DNA of 64,000 nucleotides, taken from positions 1,999,597-2,063,596 of the forward strand of contig CM067512.1 of assembly GCA_034509495.1 (NCBI GenBank), given 5' to 3'. Under the pieces are notes generated by a model that did no database searches, was not told the origin of the DNA, and worked only from the letters and a program-made list of their open reading frames with translations. Shown in pieces: positions 22,411-33,300 of the stretch. The position numbers and the translations under genes are program-made. Every line of letters starts with the position of its first letter. Position 1 is the first letter of the stretch. Source of the stretch: Acestrorhynchus altus. Taxonomy: Eukaryota; Chordata; Actinopteri; Characiformes; Acestrorhynchidae.

Positions 22411-25400
22411 ATGGTGGAAGGACCCGGATGTACTTTAAACGGAGAGAGAATCGGCGCGAGACTCCCAAAGGGACAGAAAGTGATTAAAGTCGCCGCTGTG
22501 AGTGAGAGATTCCTGCACTTCATCCGAGAGAAAGGCCTGTAAACCGCCTCTGACATTCCTTCTTTTCTACAGCACGAAGACCCTCTTCTTTCCAGTCGCC
22601 CGGTCCACCTTAAATCCTGCCGCTCTTCCGATTGTAATGACTCCGCCCCCTCCAGACTGGACCTGCGTCAGGATTTAAGGTGGACCGGGTAATTCGAGAA
22701 AGAGGCCAAACAATCACATTTACACAGTTTATAAACTAAGATCAAACAGACTGATTTGATTAATCACTGAATTCGGATAGAGTCGATCAGCCAAAGAGCT
22801 TTTTAACCCGAATAACGTTAAAGCTGCAGGTTTTAGGGCTCTAGGAGATGTTTTCTCATTCATTGTTTGTATGTTGGGGAAATTATAAGAGCCTGGCTTT
22901 TATTTGGGGTCCAAGCACCAAAGTAGCCCCTCCTGCAACTCAGACACTCGAACTCACCCTGAATGGCCTGATGGTGGTGTTATAGAGCAGCGGCAGTCTT
23001 CTCCCACTCTGTATGAGACAGACATACTCCCCCCATGCCCCACGAAAAATCCCCAGAACCATAGAGCTCCACCCACTTTGAGCTCATTTGCATAATATGC
23101 TAAATCAAATTCTTGAGCGCAAGCTAGTTCCTGGGTTTTTGTCCAATCTGCGCAAATGAACCTGAGCTTTAATAATTACTGTTAAAATGTTGGAATTTCA
23201 ACACCATGCCCTTCCCAAGAGCCACCACACCATGTGGGACACGGGTTCGATGCCCTCTCTAGGCAACTTTGCTGGTGCCAGTAGGTTCAATTTTGCTTCT
23301 CTGCAGGGACCAAATGTGCGGTATGTGTGCATTTTCTCTTCTTTGGGGTAATAAATGCTTGGGTCCCAGTAATTGCCATTTGCAGCTATATTTTGATTTA
23401 CATTTTATTTAGGATGCATAAAAATGTTCCAGCGTCTAAATATTCTTAATAGTGCATTAAAAGGGTGTAATTGCAATATTATACTACTAGTGGCATAAAA
23501 TGGTCAATTATTATTTATTGCAATTATGTCTGGGACCACATATCGTCTTAACAAGAGGTGCTGTGACAGGCCTTTACTCGAGTTAAATGTCTCTTTACAG
23601 ATGAATAACGTTGTTGACAGAGATGTTAATTTTTCATATCTTTTGTTTTTAATCTTCCTGCAGAAGAATGACCCCTCGGGAGCTTCTCTCCAGTGCATCG
23701 CTGGATGCACGTACGCCGGCGTGCAGACGCTCGGTAAACAGCTGTTCATGTACTTTGGGCGCCGAGCGTTAAGGCAAGTCTTAAATCCACTGTCGTTTAT
23801 AGAGCAAAAATGGTATAAACGTTGATCCCAAACACAGTATTTATTAAGTTCAGTTAAAAACTAGTTGTCAGGGGTCACGGCGGGCTGTTACCATACCGAC
23901 ACCTGAGAAAGGGCTGCGATTGGTGGATAAAGTGTATGCCAATCTAAAGCGTGAATGTTTGGTTGCAGTTTGCGTCGAGTACGAAAGGCATCATAAGAAT
24001 ACACAAAAAACACCGCTACCGCGTTTACGTATTAGTGCGTCTCACAAATGTGAATGTCTTGAACGACTGAATAGTTCAGTAGCGTCTTTCCATTAACTGA
24101 CCATTTTGTGATGGTCATGGTGACCAATGACCACACCTCCAGAACCCAAAGAATGTGGAAAAAGGAGGCGGCGCTGAAACGCAAGAATTAGGGTTATAAT
24201 GCAACGAAGCTGATTGGCCACACCTATCCCATGCCTCCTCCACTGTTACACCAATCATCCTTCTAACCCGCCTTCCTCCTCTCCTCCTCTATGACCTTTG
24301 CTTTCTGAAAGATTGACTGATATATTTTAAATTTTTCATAAATTCTTCATTTCTATTAATTCTGTTCTTATAATAAGCTGATGCAGGTAGTCACACATTT
24401 TACCCAGACTGCAGTTTGGTTCGTGTGATCTCATTATGATCACACTTGTATATGCAGTGTTAACCTGAGCTGTAATGTTCATGAGATAATAAGTGGGTTA
24501 ATGAGGTCTTTAACTGAAGATTGCTTCCTAAATTAGTGTACTAATATCGGCCCTCTGGCTGCAGAGAAGCGTGGATGGTAGAAAGGTTAAAGGAAGACTT
24601 CAGCATTTTTCATCCTGGTCTTTAATTGCTGTATGTTTAGCAGGTGGTTGATTGCTGCAGGGAGTAACTTTGACACATTTCCCTGGACTTAATTAAACAC
24701 ATGCAGAAGGACTTATCACAGAACCTCATCGCTTATAATAGAAGCCCGCGGCCAGATGCTGAACTGTGATTATAGATGTGTGCCACACAAATAAATCGAA
24801 AAATAGTTTTTATCTTAAAATACATTTAAAGAGCTGAGTATTGCATCGGGGGGATACAGTCGGGGTCTTCAATTGGTGTCATTTATTGAAAAAAAATCCA
24901 ATTTAATAGTAAATAAACAGTATAAAACGTGTGTCTTACAGAGATAAATCTCAATATTTTTAATTTTTGATTTCTAATTGAGGTTATTTTATTTGCACTG
25001 CTGTAAAAGGAAGGTTATCATAAATATCTTTGTCCATCTAATCATTAAAAATGGCTCAGTAATAAAGTTCTTGCATTTTCAGCTCAGAATCGCACTGGAT
25101 GATCCATTTCCAACAGGATTTCTCAGATATAAAGTGTTTCTAGGCCTCAAAAATGGAGGTGCAAGTTCATTTTTGATCCAACCTTCAACCACAGATATTA
25201 TTTCTTAATATTAGTCGATTATCCTGGTGTGTGACTGTCTCCTATAAATAAAAAATCAAAAATCCTGCCACATGCAGATCATTACAGAGTGTTTTTGTGA
25301 ACAGGCTGCACTTCGGCATGAACGGCTCGGTGCGTATAAACCCCGCTGAGAGGCGGGACAGCAGGGGAAATCCACCGACTCTGCTCATCCAGCTCACCAA

Positions 25401-26791
25401 GGACACAGTCTGCTTCTTTGACTCCACGGTGGAAATCCGGTATGAATTTCTCCTCAGCTTTGTTGGTTGGGTTGAAGCGAAACAGTTGAATCATTCACAT
25501 GCAGCATGATTAGAGGATCAGAGGAATAATAAAAAAAAGTAACTGAAAGAAAATGAAATGATGGTGTTGTGGCTGCAGACTGTCGGAAGACTGTGAAGAG
25601 AAGGTTCGAGACATGGCGAGTCTGGATGTTTGTTCTCCGAGCTTCAGTATGTCCCGTGCGGTGGAAGCGGTAGGTTTGCAACAAGGCCGGATGGTGTGTG
25701 ACGTCCTGCTGGATCAGTCCGTCCTGCCTGGCGTTGGAAACATCATCAAAAATGAGGCACTTTTCAACAGCGCCCTCAACCCTGCTGTCAAGGTGACGCG
25801 TCCCACACCTCGCTCTCTGAAACAGTGTCCTTTGATGCACTTATTCCATTAAATTCACAGAGGACAGACAAACGAGGGTCATAAATGTAAATTCTTAAGT
25901 AGATATACATCATGACATTTTGTGATGGTCGTGATGACCAATGATCACACCTCCAGAACCCAAAAGAACGTGGAGAAAGGAGGCGGCGCTGAAATGCCCC
26001 CTCTCTCTGATCAGTCAGAGTCTGTATGCAGGTTGAGCATCAGCCCCACCCCCTCTCTCTGATCAGTCAGAGTCTGTATGCAGGTTGAGCATCAGCCCCG
26101 CCCCCTCTCTCTGATCAGTCAGAGTCTGTATGCAGGTTGATCATGTTCACGTGGACAGAGTAGTAAACATGAACTGGAAGCTCCTTAGGTCTTTAAACTG
26201 GGATTTAATTCAGTTTGGGAGAATTTAGTTGTTTTCTGAGCTGAATTACTCTCTGATCTGTCCTGTCATTTTGTAGGTGAATCAGCTGACAAATGAGCAG
26301 CTCAGACATCTGGTGAAAATGACGCGAGACTTCAGTCTGCTCTTTTATCAGGTACGTCCACGTCCTGCTGTAGGAAACCAGTTTTCCTTTCCTCTGAAAC
26401 ATGTTGCTGAAGTTTGGTGAAAAATCTATTGGCAGAACTTCTCTACAGGGACTAGACAAGCTGTGTGTGCATTTGCACATCTGTGTCAGCAATGGGTGCA
26501 GCCTACTAGTTGATGATTTTGTATTTTAGTTTAGGTAACTCTGACCATATGTCCTCAAACCTCTGATCTCTGTATGGGATGTCCATCTTTCCCTCATTGA
26601 ACTGGTCAGTGTCGCAAGAGAGGCTCCTCGCTGAAGCAGCACTGCAAGGTTTACAATCTGTCCAGCTGTGGTCAGTGCAGTGGAGCGGTCACCGTCTGTC
26701 GCTTAGGAGACGACGGCAGGATGACATACTTCTGTCGGCGCTGTCAGACTGAAGATCCAACTGAAGTTGACGTCAGGTTAGACGCACTCAT

Positions 26792-26858
<67 letters not shown>

Positions 26859-29800
26859 CACAGTTTGCAGTTCCCTGTTTAAGAGCACCTCAGTAGTAAA
26901 CATTGAGGGTGATTTCGTGCTTTCTGGTGTCGACCACAGAAGAATGGATCCCCCATTTGAGACTTGGTTCCTCTCCATGGATTCCTCTTGAACACAGTCT
27001 CCACTGGTTTGCTCAAAAGAGGTCCAAACCCAGATCTCTGTTGAGCTGGTTTGAAGGGTTGGGTTCCCATTTGAATAGATATGGTGCTGGTATCTGGTAC
27101 CTGGAATTCGGTACCACTACCTAAGTACTTAACTCTCTAAAATAGTCCAAAATGTCATTTCAGGTCATGTCATGTCAACTTCTCAACTGCAACATTTTGG
27201 AATTTAAATCCAGGTGGGACTTAAATATGTTTCTAAATGTATGAAAATAGTTCCTCTGTAGAGTTCGAGACATGAATCCTAAGCAGTGCAGTTTCCTGTT
27301 AAGCAGGTTCTGGTTCTGAAACGCTCCACAGCAGCGCAGCCTCCTCACTCCCTGTTCTTCTGTAACAGTAAACTCCGCGGTCTGAACACTGTACTGGGAT
27401 GGGCGAGTGAGAAAGGTCAGGGCAGTAGTGACCACGTCGCCACAAAAGAGGAAGAGGAGTGGACGTGTGACCTGTGCACTTTGATTAACCGACCAATCAG
27501 CAAGTCTTGCGAGGCGTGTCTGAGCCCTCGGCCTCAGGGTGAGCTCTCACATGAAACAATAACAAATGAGACCGTAGTTCTCCAAAATACTGGACTCCAG
27601 ACCTTCAGAACCAGACACGGACACACCTGTTTCAGCATAACCACAAATCTGACCGGCAGTCTTTATTTCTTCTCTCATGTGCAGCGTCTAGAGTTCCGGA
27701 ACGACGGTCACTCTTCCCCAGCGCTCTGATCCGTTACCCCTGCAACAGCTTCTCCAGTCCCCAGCCCGATCTGAAGATGAACCGCAGAGCTGCGTTCGGA
27801 AACACCACTCTGATCTTGACAGACCTCAACCAAACAAAAGCCGCTGTAGCTCAGAGGAGTCCTCCAGCAGGGACCCGCGAGCTCCACAGCGTGAGGCGCA
27901 GTGCTGGGACTGGAACACAGATCTCCACACAAACCTCACCTGGATCTCCCAGCCAGCCCAGCAAGAGGAGAAAAACAGAAGTTGGACACCTTCCTGGAGC
28001 AGCTTTGCAGAACAACAGTGGGCACTCCTCAAGGTAAGACACAAGGTCTCACTAATTGGGCAGCCCTGTATGGACAGAAGTATTGGGACACCTGTGCTTT
28101 GTTTCTTCTGAAATCAAGGGGATTAAAACGGGTTTGTCCTGCTTTGGTTGGAGTAACTGTCTCTACTTTCCATGAAGACTTTCTACTAGCTTTTGGGGCA
28201 CTGCTGTGAGGATTTGATCCCACCTCATTCCTTCTGAAAGTACTGGATGGAACTCCATCATTCCAGAGAACACAGCTCCACTGCTCCACATCTCAGTGCT
28301 GAGGGGCTTTATACCCCTCTAGACATGGTGCCAACAGGTTCATGTTTGTTTATCTGCTCCAGAGAGTCCTATTCTATTGGCAGTAAAGTAGCTGAACGCT
28401 GAATTAGAAGTCAGTCAGTCCAGGTCAACCCTGTTAGTGCTTCGTTGTTTCCTTCTCAGAGGAAATTACAGGTTGTGTGTTTTTCTCCTCACTCAGAGCT
28501 GCTCTGATCGTTTCGGTCACATCGGGGGGCTACAGCTGACTTTTCCCAGCCAGATGTCAGCTCGGGTTTCTGCTGTTTAACCTTCTAGAGCAGTGGGTCC
28601 TGACCCTGGACGTGGAGGACCCCATTTTTGACCCTGATCCAGACACAGCTGTTTATCTGCACGATATCATTCATTTTTATGTTTCTGGATGATCATAAGA
28701 TGGTTGAAATGGCGATGGGGCTTTAGTCCGACTCCCAGATGAACGTGTCTCTCGACAGATGCCGACTCTACCTGACCCTTGTGAAGTCCATAGGAAGAGA
28801 AATGTAATGTTTAAATGTCTTGCATTTCTTCTGTTAGTTCCAGCAATGTCACACAGAGCCCAGCAGCATCCAGATCCACAACCCCCTGCTGCCCCTCTCA
28901 TCAGCGGCCCAGCGTGCTGAGAGTGGTCAATAAAGCAGGAGAGAATAAAGGCAGGCAGTTCTACACCTGCTCCTCCCCCCAAGGATCCCAGTGTAACTTC
29001 TTTGAGGTATTTTGCTTCACACCAATCAAATCGCAAAATACACCGATTCTTATTTCTCCTCTCTCTGTCCATCTTATCAGCTCCTCTGATCACACAGGAG
29101 CTCTTTGTGGTTCTATAATTCCAGACTGTAGTTCATCTGTTTCTCTGCAGACTTTATTCTCCTCCTTTCACCCTGATCTTCAGTGATCAGGACCCCACAG
29201 GACCACCACAGAGCAGCTATGATGTGGGTGGTCGGTCATTGTCAGCACTGCAGTCACACTGACATGGTGTTGGTGTTAGTGTGTGTTGCTGGTACGAGCG
29301 GTTCAGACACAGCAGTGCTGCTGGAGTGTTTAAATACTGTGTCCACTCACTGTCCACTCTATTAGACACTCCTACCGAGTGTCTCCACCTTGTAGATGTA
29401 AAGTCAGAGACAGAAGCTCGTCTGTTTCTGCACAGTTTGTGTTGGTCGTCCTCTAGTCCTTCATCAGTGCTCACAGGACGCTGCCCACAGGACATTGTTG
29501 GCTGGACGTTTATGATTGGTGGACTGTTCTCGGTCCAGCAGCGACACTGAGGGGTTTAAACACTCCAGCAGCACTGCTGTGTCTGATCCACTCGTACCAG
29601 CAACACACACTAACACACCACCACCATGTCAGTGTGACTGCAGTGCTGAGAACGACCCACCACCCACATCATAGCTGCTCTGTGGTGGTCCTGTGGGGTC
29701 CTGATCACTGAAGATCAGGTTGAAAGGAGGAGAATAAAGTCTGCAGAGAAACAGATGAACTACAGTCTGTGATTGTAAATCTGTAAATGTTTACGTTTGA

Positions 29801-30015
29801 TTGGTGTAAATAAAGTCTACGAGTGGTAATGAGAAAATGAGTCCTGTAATTGTCCTTTTTTGTTCCAGTGGGCAGATCTGCACTTCCCTTTGTGTCACCA
29901 CAGCAAACGTACCCTGAAGAGAACCGTTCTGAAACTGGGACCCAACAACGGCCGGAGTTTTTACGTGTGTCCGTTCAAACAGGGTCAGCAGTGTGACTTC
30001 TTCCAGTGGGTGTAA
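22411..30015 (+). CDS. neil3: NEIL3, endonuclease VIII-like DNA glycosylase 3
   Basis: Ten coding exons: 22411-22497, 23664-23773, 25305-25439, 25579-25792, 26277-26351, 26610-26776, 27369-27538, 27685-28033, 28838-29006 and 29869-30015 (stop TAA). The frame closes at 540 aa (human is 605). The start MVEGPGCTLNGE is the family N-terminus; Val2 is the catalytic nucleophile after Met removal. Residues about 55-62 read GKQLFMYF. The helix-two-turn-helix LPGVGNIIKNE is at about 155-165. The FPG zinc finger uses Cys227/230/249/252. A RanBP2-type finger lies at W294-C313 (EWTCDLCTLI), and two GRF zinc fingers at about 454-493 and 501-538. Role: nuclear excision of oxidised bases in single-stranded DNA and unhooking of interstrand crosslinks in proliferating cells. 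Exon 2 ends in a GC donor. The segment between exon 1 and GKQLF is shorter than in human. Exon 8, a low-complexity linker, is the least conserved part. Confidence 0.96.
22599..22689. repeat. Perfect 21-bp inverted repeat in NEIL3 intron 1
   Basis: Left arm 22599-22619 begins CCCGGTCCACCTTAAATCC; right arm 22669-22689 is its exact reverse complement (begins CAGGATTTAAGGTGGACC). The spacer is 49 nt and contains a GC-rich CCGCCCCC. The transcript could form a strong hairpin about 100 nt past the exon 1 donor. Confidence 0.9.
24095..24300 (+). repeat. Dispersed repeat in NEIL3 intron 2
   Basis: GTGACCAATGACCACACCTC, then CAGAACCCAAAGAATGTGG and AGGAGGCGGCGCTGAAA. The same stretch is found with few changes at 25915-25995, next to the 52-bp minisatellite. 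The remaining intron 2 (24300-25304) is AT-rich with nothing recognised. Confidence 0.75.
25905..26150 (+). repeat. Dispersed repeat joined to three 52-bp minisatellite units
   Basis: GTGATGACCAATGATCACAC through GGAGGCGGCGCTGAAA, followed directly by three copies of the unit GATCAGTCAGAGTCTGTATG...CAGGTTGAGCATCAGCCCC. It lies in NEIL3 intron 4. Confidence 0.9.
26405..26515 (+). mobile_element. Family B fragment in NEIL3 intron 5
   Basis: ATTGGCAGAACTTCTCTACA, CTGTGTGTGCATTTGCACAT, TGTGTCAGCAATGGGTGCAG: the 3' part of family B. It sits between exons 5 and 6. Confidence 0.65.
26794..26855. repeat. (CA)n microsatellite in NEIL3 intron 6
   Basis: About 31 CA units, starting 17 bp after the exon 6 donor. 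Confidence 0.95.
28064..28390 (+). mobile_element. Short inverted-repeat element, family B, in NEIL3 intron 8
   Basis: Left end CTGTATGGACAGAAGTATTG begins 30 bp after the exon 8 donor. The interior contains GGGCTTTATACCCCTCTAGA and CTCCAGAGAGTCCTATTCTA. The right terminus is not clear. Confidence 0.75.
29097..29772. mobile_element. Full copy of long-inverted-repeat (fold-back) element, family A
   Basis: Left arm about 29121-29335 and right arm about 29550-29768 are near-perfect inverted repeats of about 215 bp. Landmarks: GACCACCACAGAGCAGCTAT left versus ATAGCTGCTCTGTGGTGGTC right. The unique centre of about 210 bp contains GTCGTCCTCTAGTCCTTCAT. There is no open reading frame of note. It fills most of NEIL3 intron 9 (862 bp). 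Its class is unknown; other copies lie at 1835, 5584, 6657, 15635, 35330 and 57535. Confidence 0.9.
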
Positions 30016-30153
30016 AGCGACCCAGCACTGTGCCTGGACCTTAAAGGGGTCAGCCGAACACGTCGGTTTAATTTGTGCACATTTTGTATGTTGTTTTGTC
30101 ATCTTTAAGTGTAAATGAGTCACTGAGGCTTCTGTTCTTCCTGTTGATTCTCA

Positions 30154-30159
30154 AATAAA
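30154..30159 (+). terminator. neil3: NEIL3 poly(A) signal
   Basis: AATAAA 139 bp after the NEIL3 stop codon, the first canonical signal downstream. Confidence 0.75.
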
Positions 30160-30193
30160 GACAGTGTCCCGTTTACGTTTATCTGGAAAAATA

Positions 30194-30199
30194 TTTATT
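30194..30199 (-). terminator. aga: AGA poly(A) signal
   Basis: TTTATT on the plus strand is AATAAA on the minus strand, 126 bp beyond the AGA stop codon. It lies only 35 bp from the NEIL3 signal and points the opposite way. Confidence 0.75.
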
Positions 30200-30324
30200 A
30201 TTTAAAATTGCATTTTAATCTATAAAATCAATGCCACAAAAACAAGAAAACGCTCCATTACGAGTAAATTAACTGCACATTTCCATATTATTAAACACAG
30301 ACAGACTTTACTGAGTGTTTGAGA

Positions 30325-33300
30325 CTAAATGCAGTCCACCTTCTGCAGGACGGGTCGGTTGGTTTGTGCGTTGGACACCATGAAGGGGAACTCGCTGAAA
30401 CCAGGTCTTTTGTTGCAAGCAGCACCTTTTAAAGAAATATAAAGTATGAATTTTAGTGCTTTACTATGATTTACATCAATCATAATCAATCAAATCAGGT
30501 TCACCGTCCCTGAAGAACCCACAGTGATCCCTCACAGACCCTTTAATGGACGTCCTTCACTGTAAATGAACATCCTGGATGCGTCGGGAGACAGTGTGTG
30601 ACTGTGATCCTCACGCTCTGGGTTCATCATATTAAATTCTACAGAAGGTCAAATAAATTTTTGTTCCTAATCCCAGAAAATAAACTCATTTTACATTCCT
30701 TATATCTTCTTTCGGCTGCTTCCTTTAGGGGTCACCACAGTGGATCATCTGCCTCCATCTTGCCCTATCCCCTGCCTCCTCTACTGCTACACCAACCATC
30801 TCCATGTCCACCCTCACTACATCCATCAACCTTCTCTGAGGTCCTCTTCTCCTTCTGCCTGGCAGCTCCATCTCCAAAATACAAGTGGAATATTGTCTAT
30901 TCAGTATTCAAACTCGAGATTAAATGGATTCCTGCTTTTCAACAGTAACGTTTTATGAATTATAATAACAGCTGTGTCACTTTAGACGTTACAGAGGTGC
31001 CCTCGCTCACCGTATCCTCCAGTAGTGTTGGCACAGATGAGTGCCCCGAAGAAATCCGGGTAGCGATCCTTGATCCTGGTGATGGCCATCTTACAGGCAG
31101 AAGAGGGGGAAGCTCCTGCCCTCATCATCTCCACTGCTAAGTAACTGCCCACAGGAACACAGCAGGGTTACACAACCACACACACTGCTCTTGCTGCAGT
31201 AACAGCCTCCATTATTCTAGGTGTTGAACATTGCTCTGAGGAGAATTTGATTGCATTTAACCACCAATAAACCAATAAGTCCTGATTTTGGATAATCGGT
31301 TCTACCACTAGAACTACCAATATTATTTTTATTAGTGCTGTTGTGATATATTTGCAGGTGTATCGAAGCGTACACTCATACTGGTCTACCAGCAGTGGCA
31401 GAAATCCCAGTCCACAGGAAATTGCAACCACCTTGTGACTGAGGGTCGCTTTGCGTTCAGCAGGTCCTTCACACCCAGTTTCTGACACTTCACAGGAACT
31501 GCACACCATCCATCCTGCCAGTATGTGAACGACGGTGCTTCACGAAGCTTCACAAGGACTGTGAGAAGGTGTGGTTCAAGCTGGAGGAGCTCTGTGATGT
31601 TCTGGTGGGTGTTCTTTGAAATCGGGTTGATAACACTGATGTCGCCTACACCCAGAAACTGGTCAAGTTCATGCCAAATCCAGCCACAGCTGACTTAATG
31701 ACACAGCTGACACAGGTGACTTAATGTTTCATCTGGTGAGCTCATAAAGAAGCATCAACCATGTCTTGACTGACTAAAGTTCTGGATAAGGTGGAGAAAC
31801 CTGCAAATTTTACTCTTGACTGAGCTGTCAGTTGAACACAGTGGGTACCTGGGGAGGAAACGCATCATGATGTCTCCTTGGCCGGTAGCAGCAGCGCCAC
31901 CTGCTGAGCTATCTGCATATGCCCCCGCACCAGCCACTGGAGAATCTCCCACACGTCTACAAAGAGAAAAACACACACATACGCACTTCAGAGCAGAGCA
32001 GCTCTGACAGCAAATAAACGAGCCCCAGCGGTGCAGTACAGGCTTTCAGTGCTGGTTAAATAGTGTTCCAGCACTTTGTCATCTGAGAGCTGACAGCATG
32101 CTTTTGTTCTCTTTATGGAAGATTATCAGACACAGGCTACAGCAGGAAAAGTGGCCCAAATCTGATCTCTTTTCAGTCTTTTTAACGTCACCCGTCTCTA
32201 CGATCCGTGTGCAAAAGCTGGACGTCCAGAGTTTGGGTTTCATCTTCTCCAGCATCACAGGAGCAATCAAGGTGTTCCAGAGTCTGACTGCCGGGCTCAT
32301 CACTGAGGGTGTGTCCACTCATACGCCGACTACACAAGCTGAACTCTCACAATACCTGCATATGTGTGGACACAAACCTAATGTCCAGGAGGACGTCCAG
32401 CTTTCGCACACGGGTGTCCGTTTAGGAGCGTGAGCTGTTCAGACGAATCTTAGTGATGGGTGACGTTAAAAAGACAATGTGAACAGACTGAAACAGATCG
32501 GATTTGGGCCACAGAAATTCCTTTCTGACTGTTCCAACACAACGTCAGGGTCCAGTTGAATCGGTTTATATACAGTGTGTTCTTTTAGACCAGTCTTCCT
32601 CACCCAGGCACTTTATGGACCGCTCCATTGGTTGAAGTTGCAGCAGCCACCTGACCGTTCTGTCCAATCACGATCATTCCTAAATAAAATGACCAAAAAG
32701 CTTTGGTCATGTTCCTTGTACACGTGTTAAAATACAATCATAATTAATTGTAATTAAATTACAATTAAACCGGTTTTATCAAACTAGTCGACATTACCAA
32801 TGGTGTCATGTGCGTGGGGGTCAAATCGTCTAGGTCTCTGTCTTTGGACGGAGTTCAACTTCGCTTTGGGTTGATATGGCCCACATGACATGGAAGCATC
32901 TGGAAAAACATTCTGGAAAAGAAGGAAAGGAAGGTCGAATCTTATCTACTGAATTAATCAGAACTCAATTAAAATTAAAGTTCTCTCTGACCAGTTTGAG
33001 ACCAGAACTCCAGCATTTGCATCCCAGTGATTGTCGGGCCCCATGAAAGACAGTTGTCCCCAAACACCTGAATTCTTTTTTCTGTCTTTCTTTCTTTCGT
33101 GGTGTAAATCATAGTGTCTACATATCTGATTAAGGAATCTGACAGAGAACCAGATCTTAGCTCAGTAATCAGATGTCTCAGTGCATATACGTTTTAGGAT
33201 GAATCCTAAGATTTTTTATTCTAAATTTCATTTGTGTTTCTTTGTTGTTCTAGATACTTTATATTTTTATTGAGATTGGGTTTAAATGTAAAGTGCATTA

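Noticed and set aside
22498..22542. Read-through of NEIL3 exon 1 to the stop at 22540
   Set aside because: It would end the protein after 43 residues; a consensus donor GTGAGT at 22498 joins exon 2 in phase.
31131..31137. Alternative AGA acceptor (TTACTTAG) 8 bp inside exon 8
   Set aside because: It breaks the reading frame with the preceding exon; the acceptor at 31145 gives the conserved FLPSYLAVE reading.
32899..32901. Alternative AGA acceptor (TTTTTCCAG) 13 bp inside exon 5
   Set aside because: The upstream acceptor at 32913 restores the conserved NVFPD residues in phase 0; this one would need phase 1, which exon 4 does not provide.
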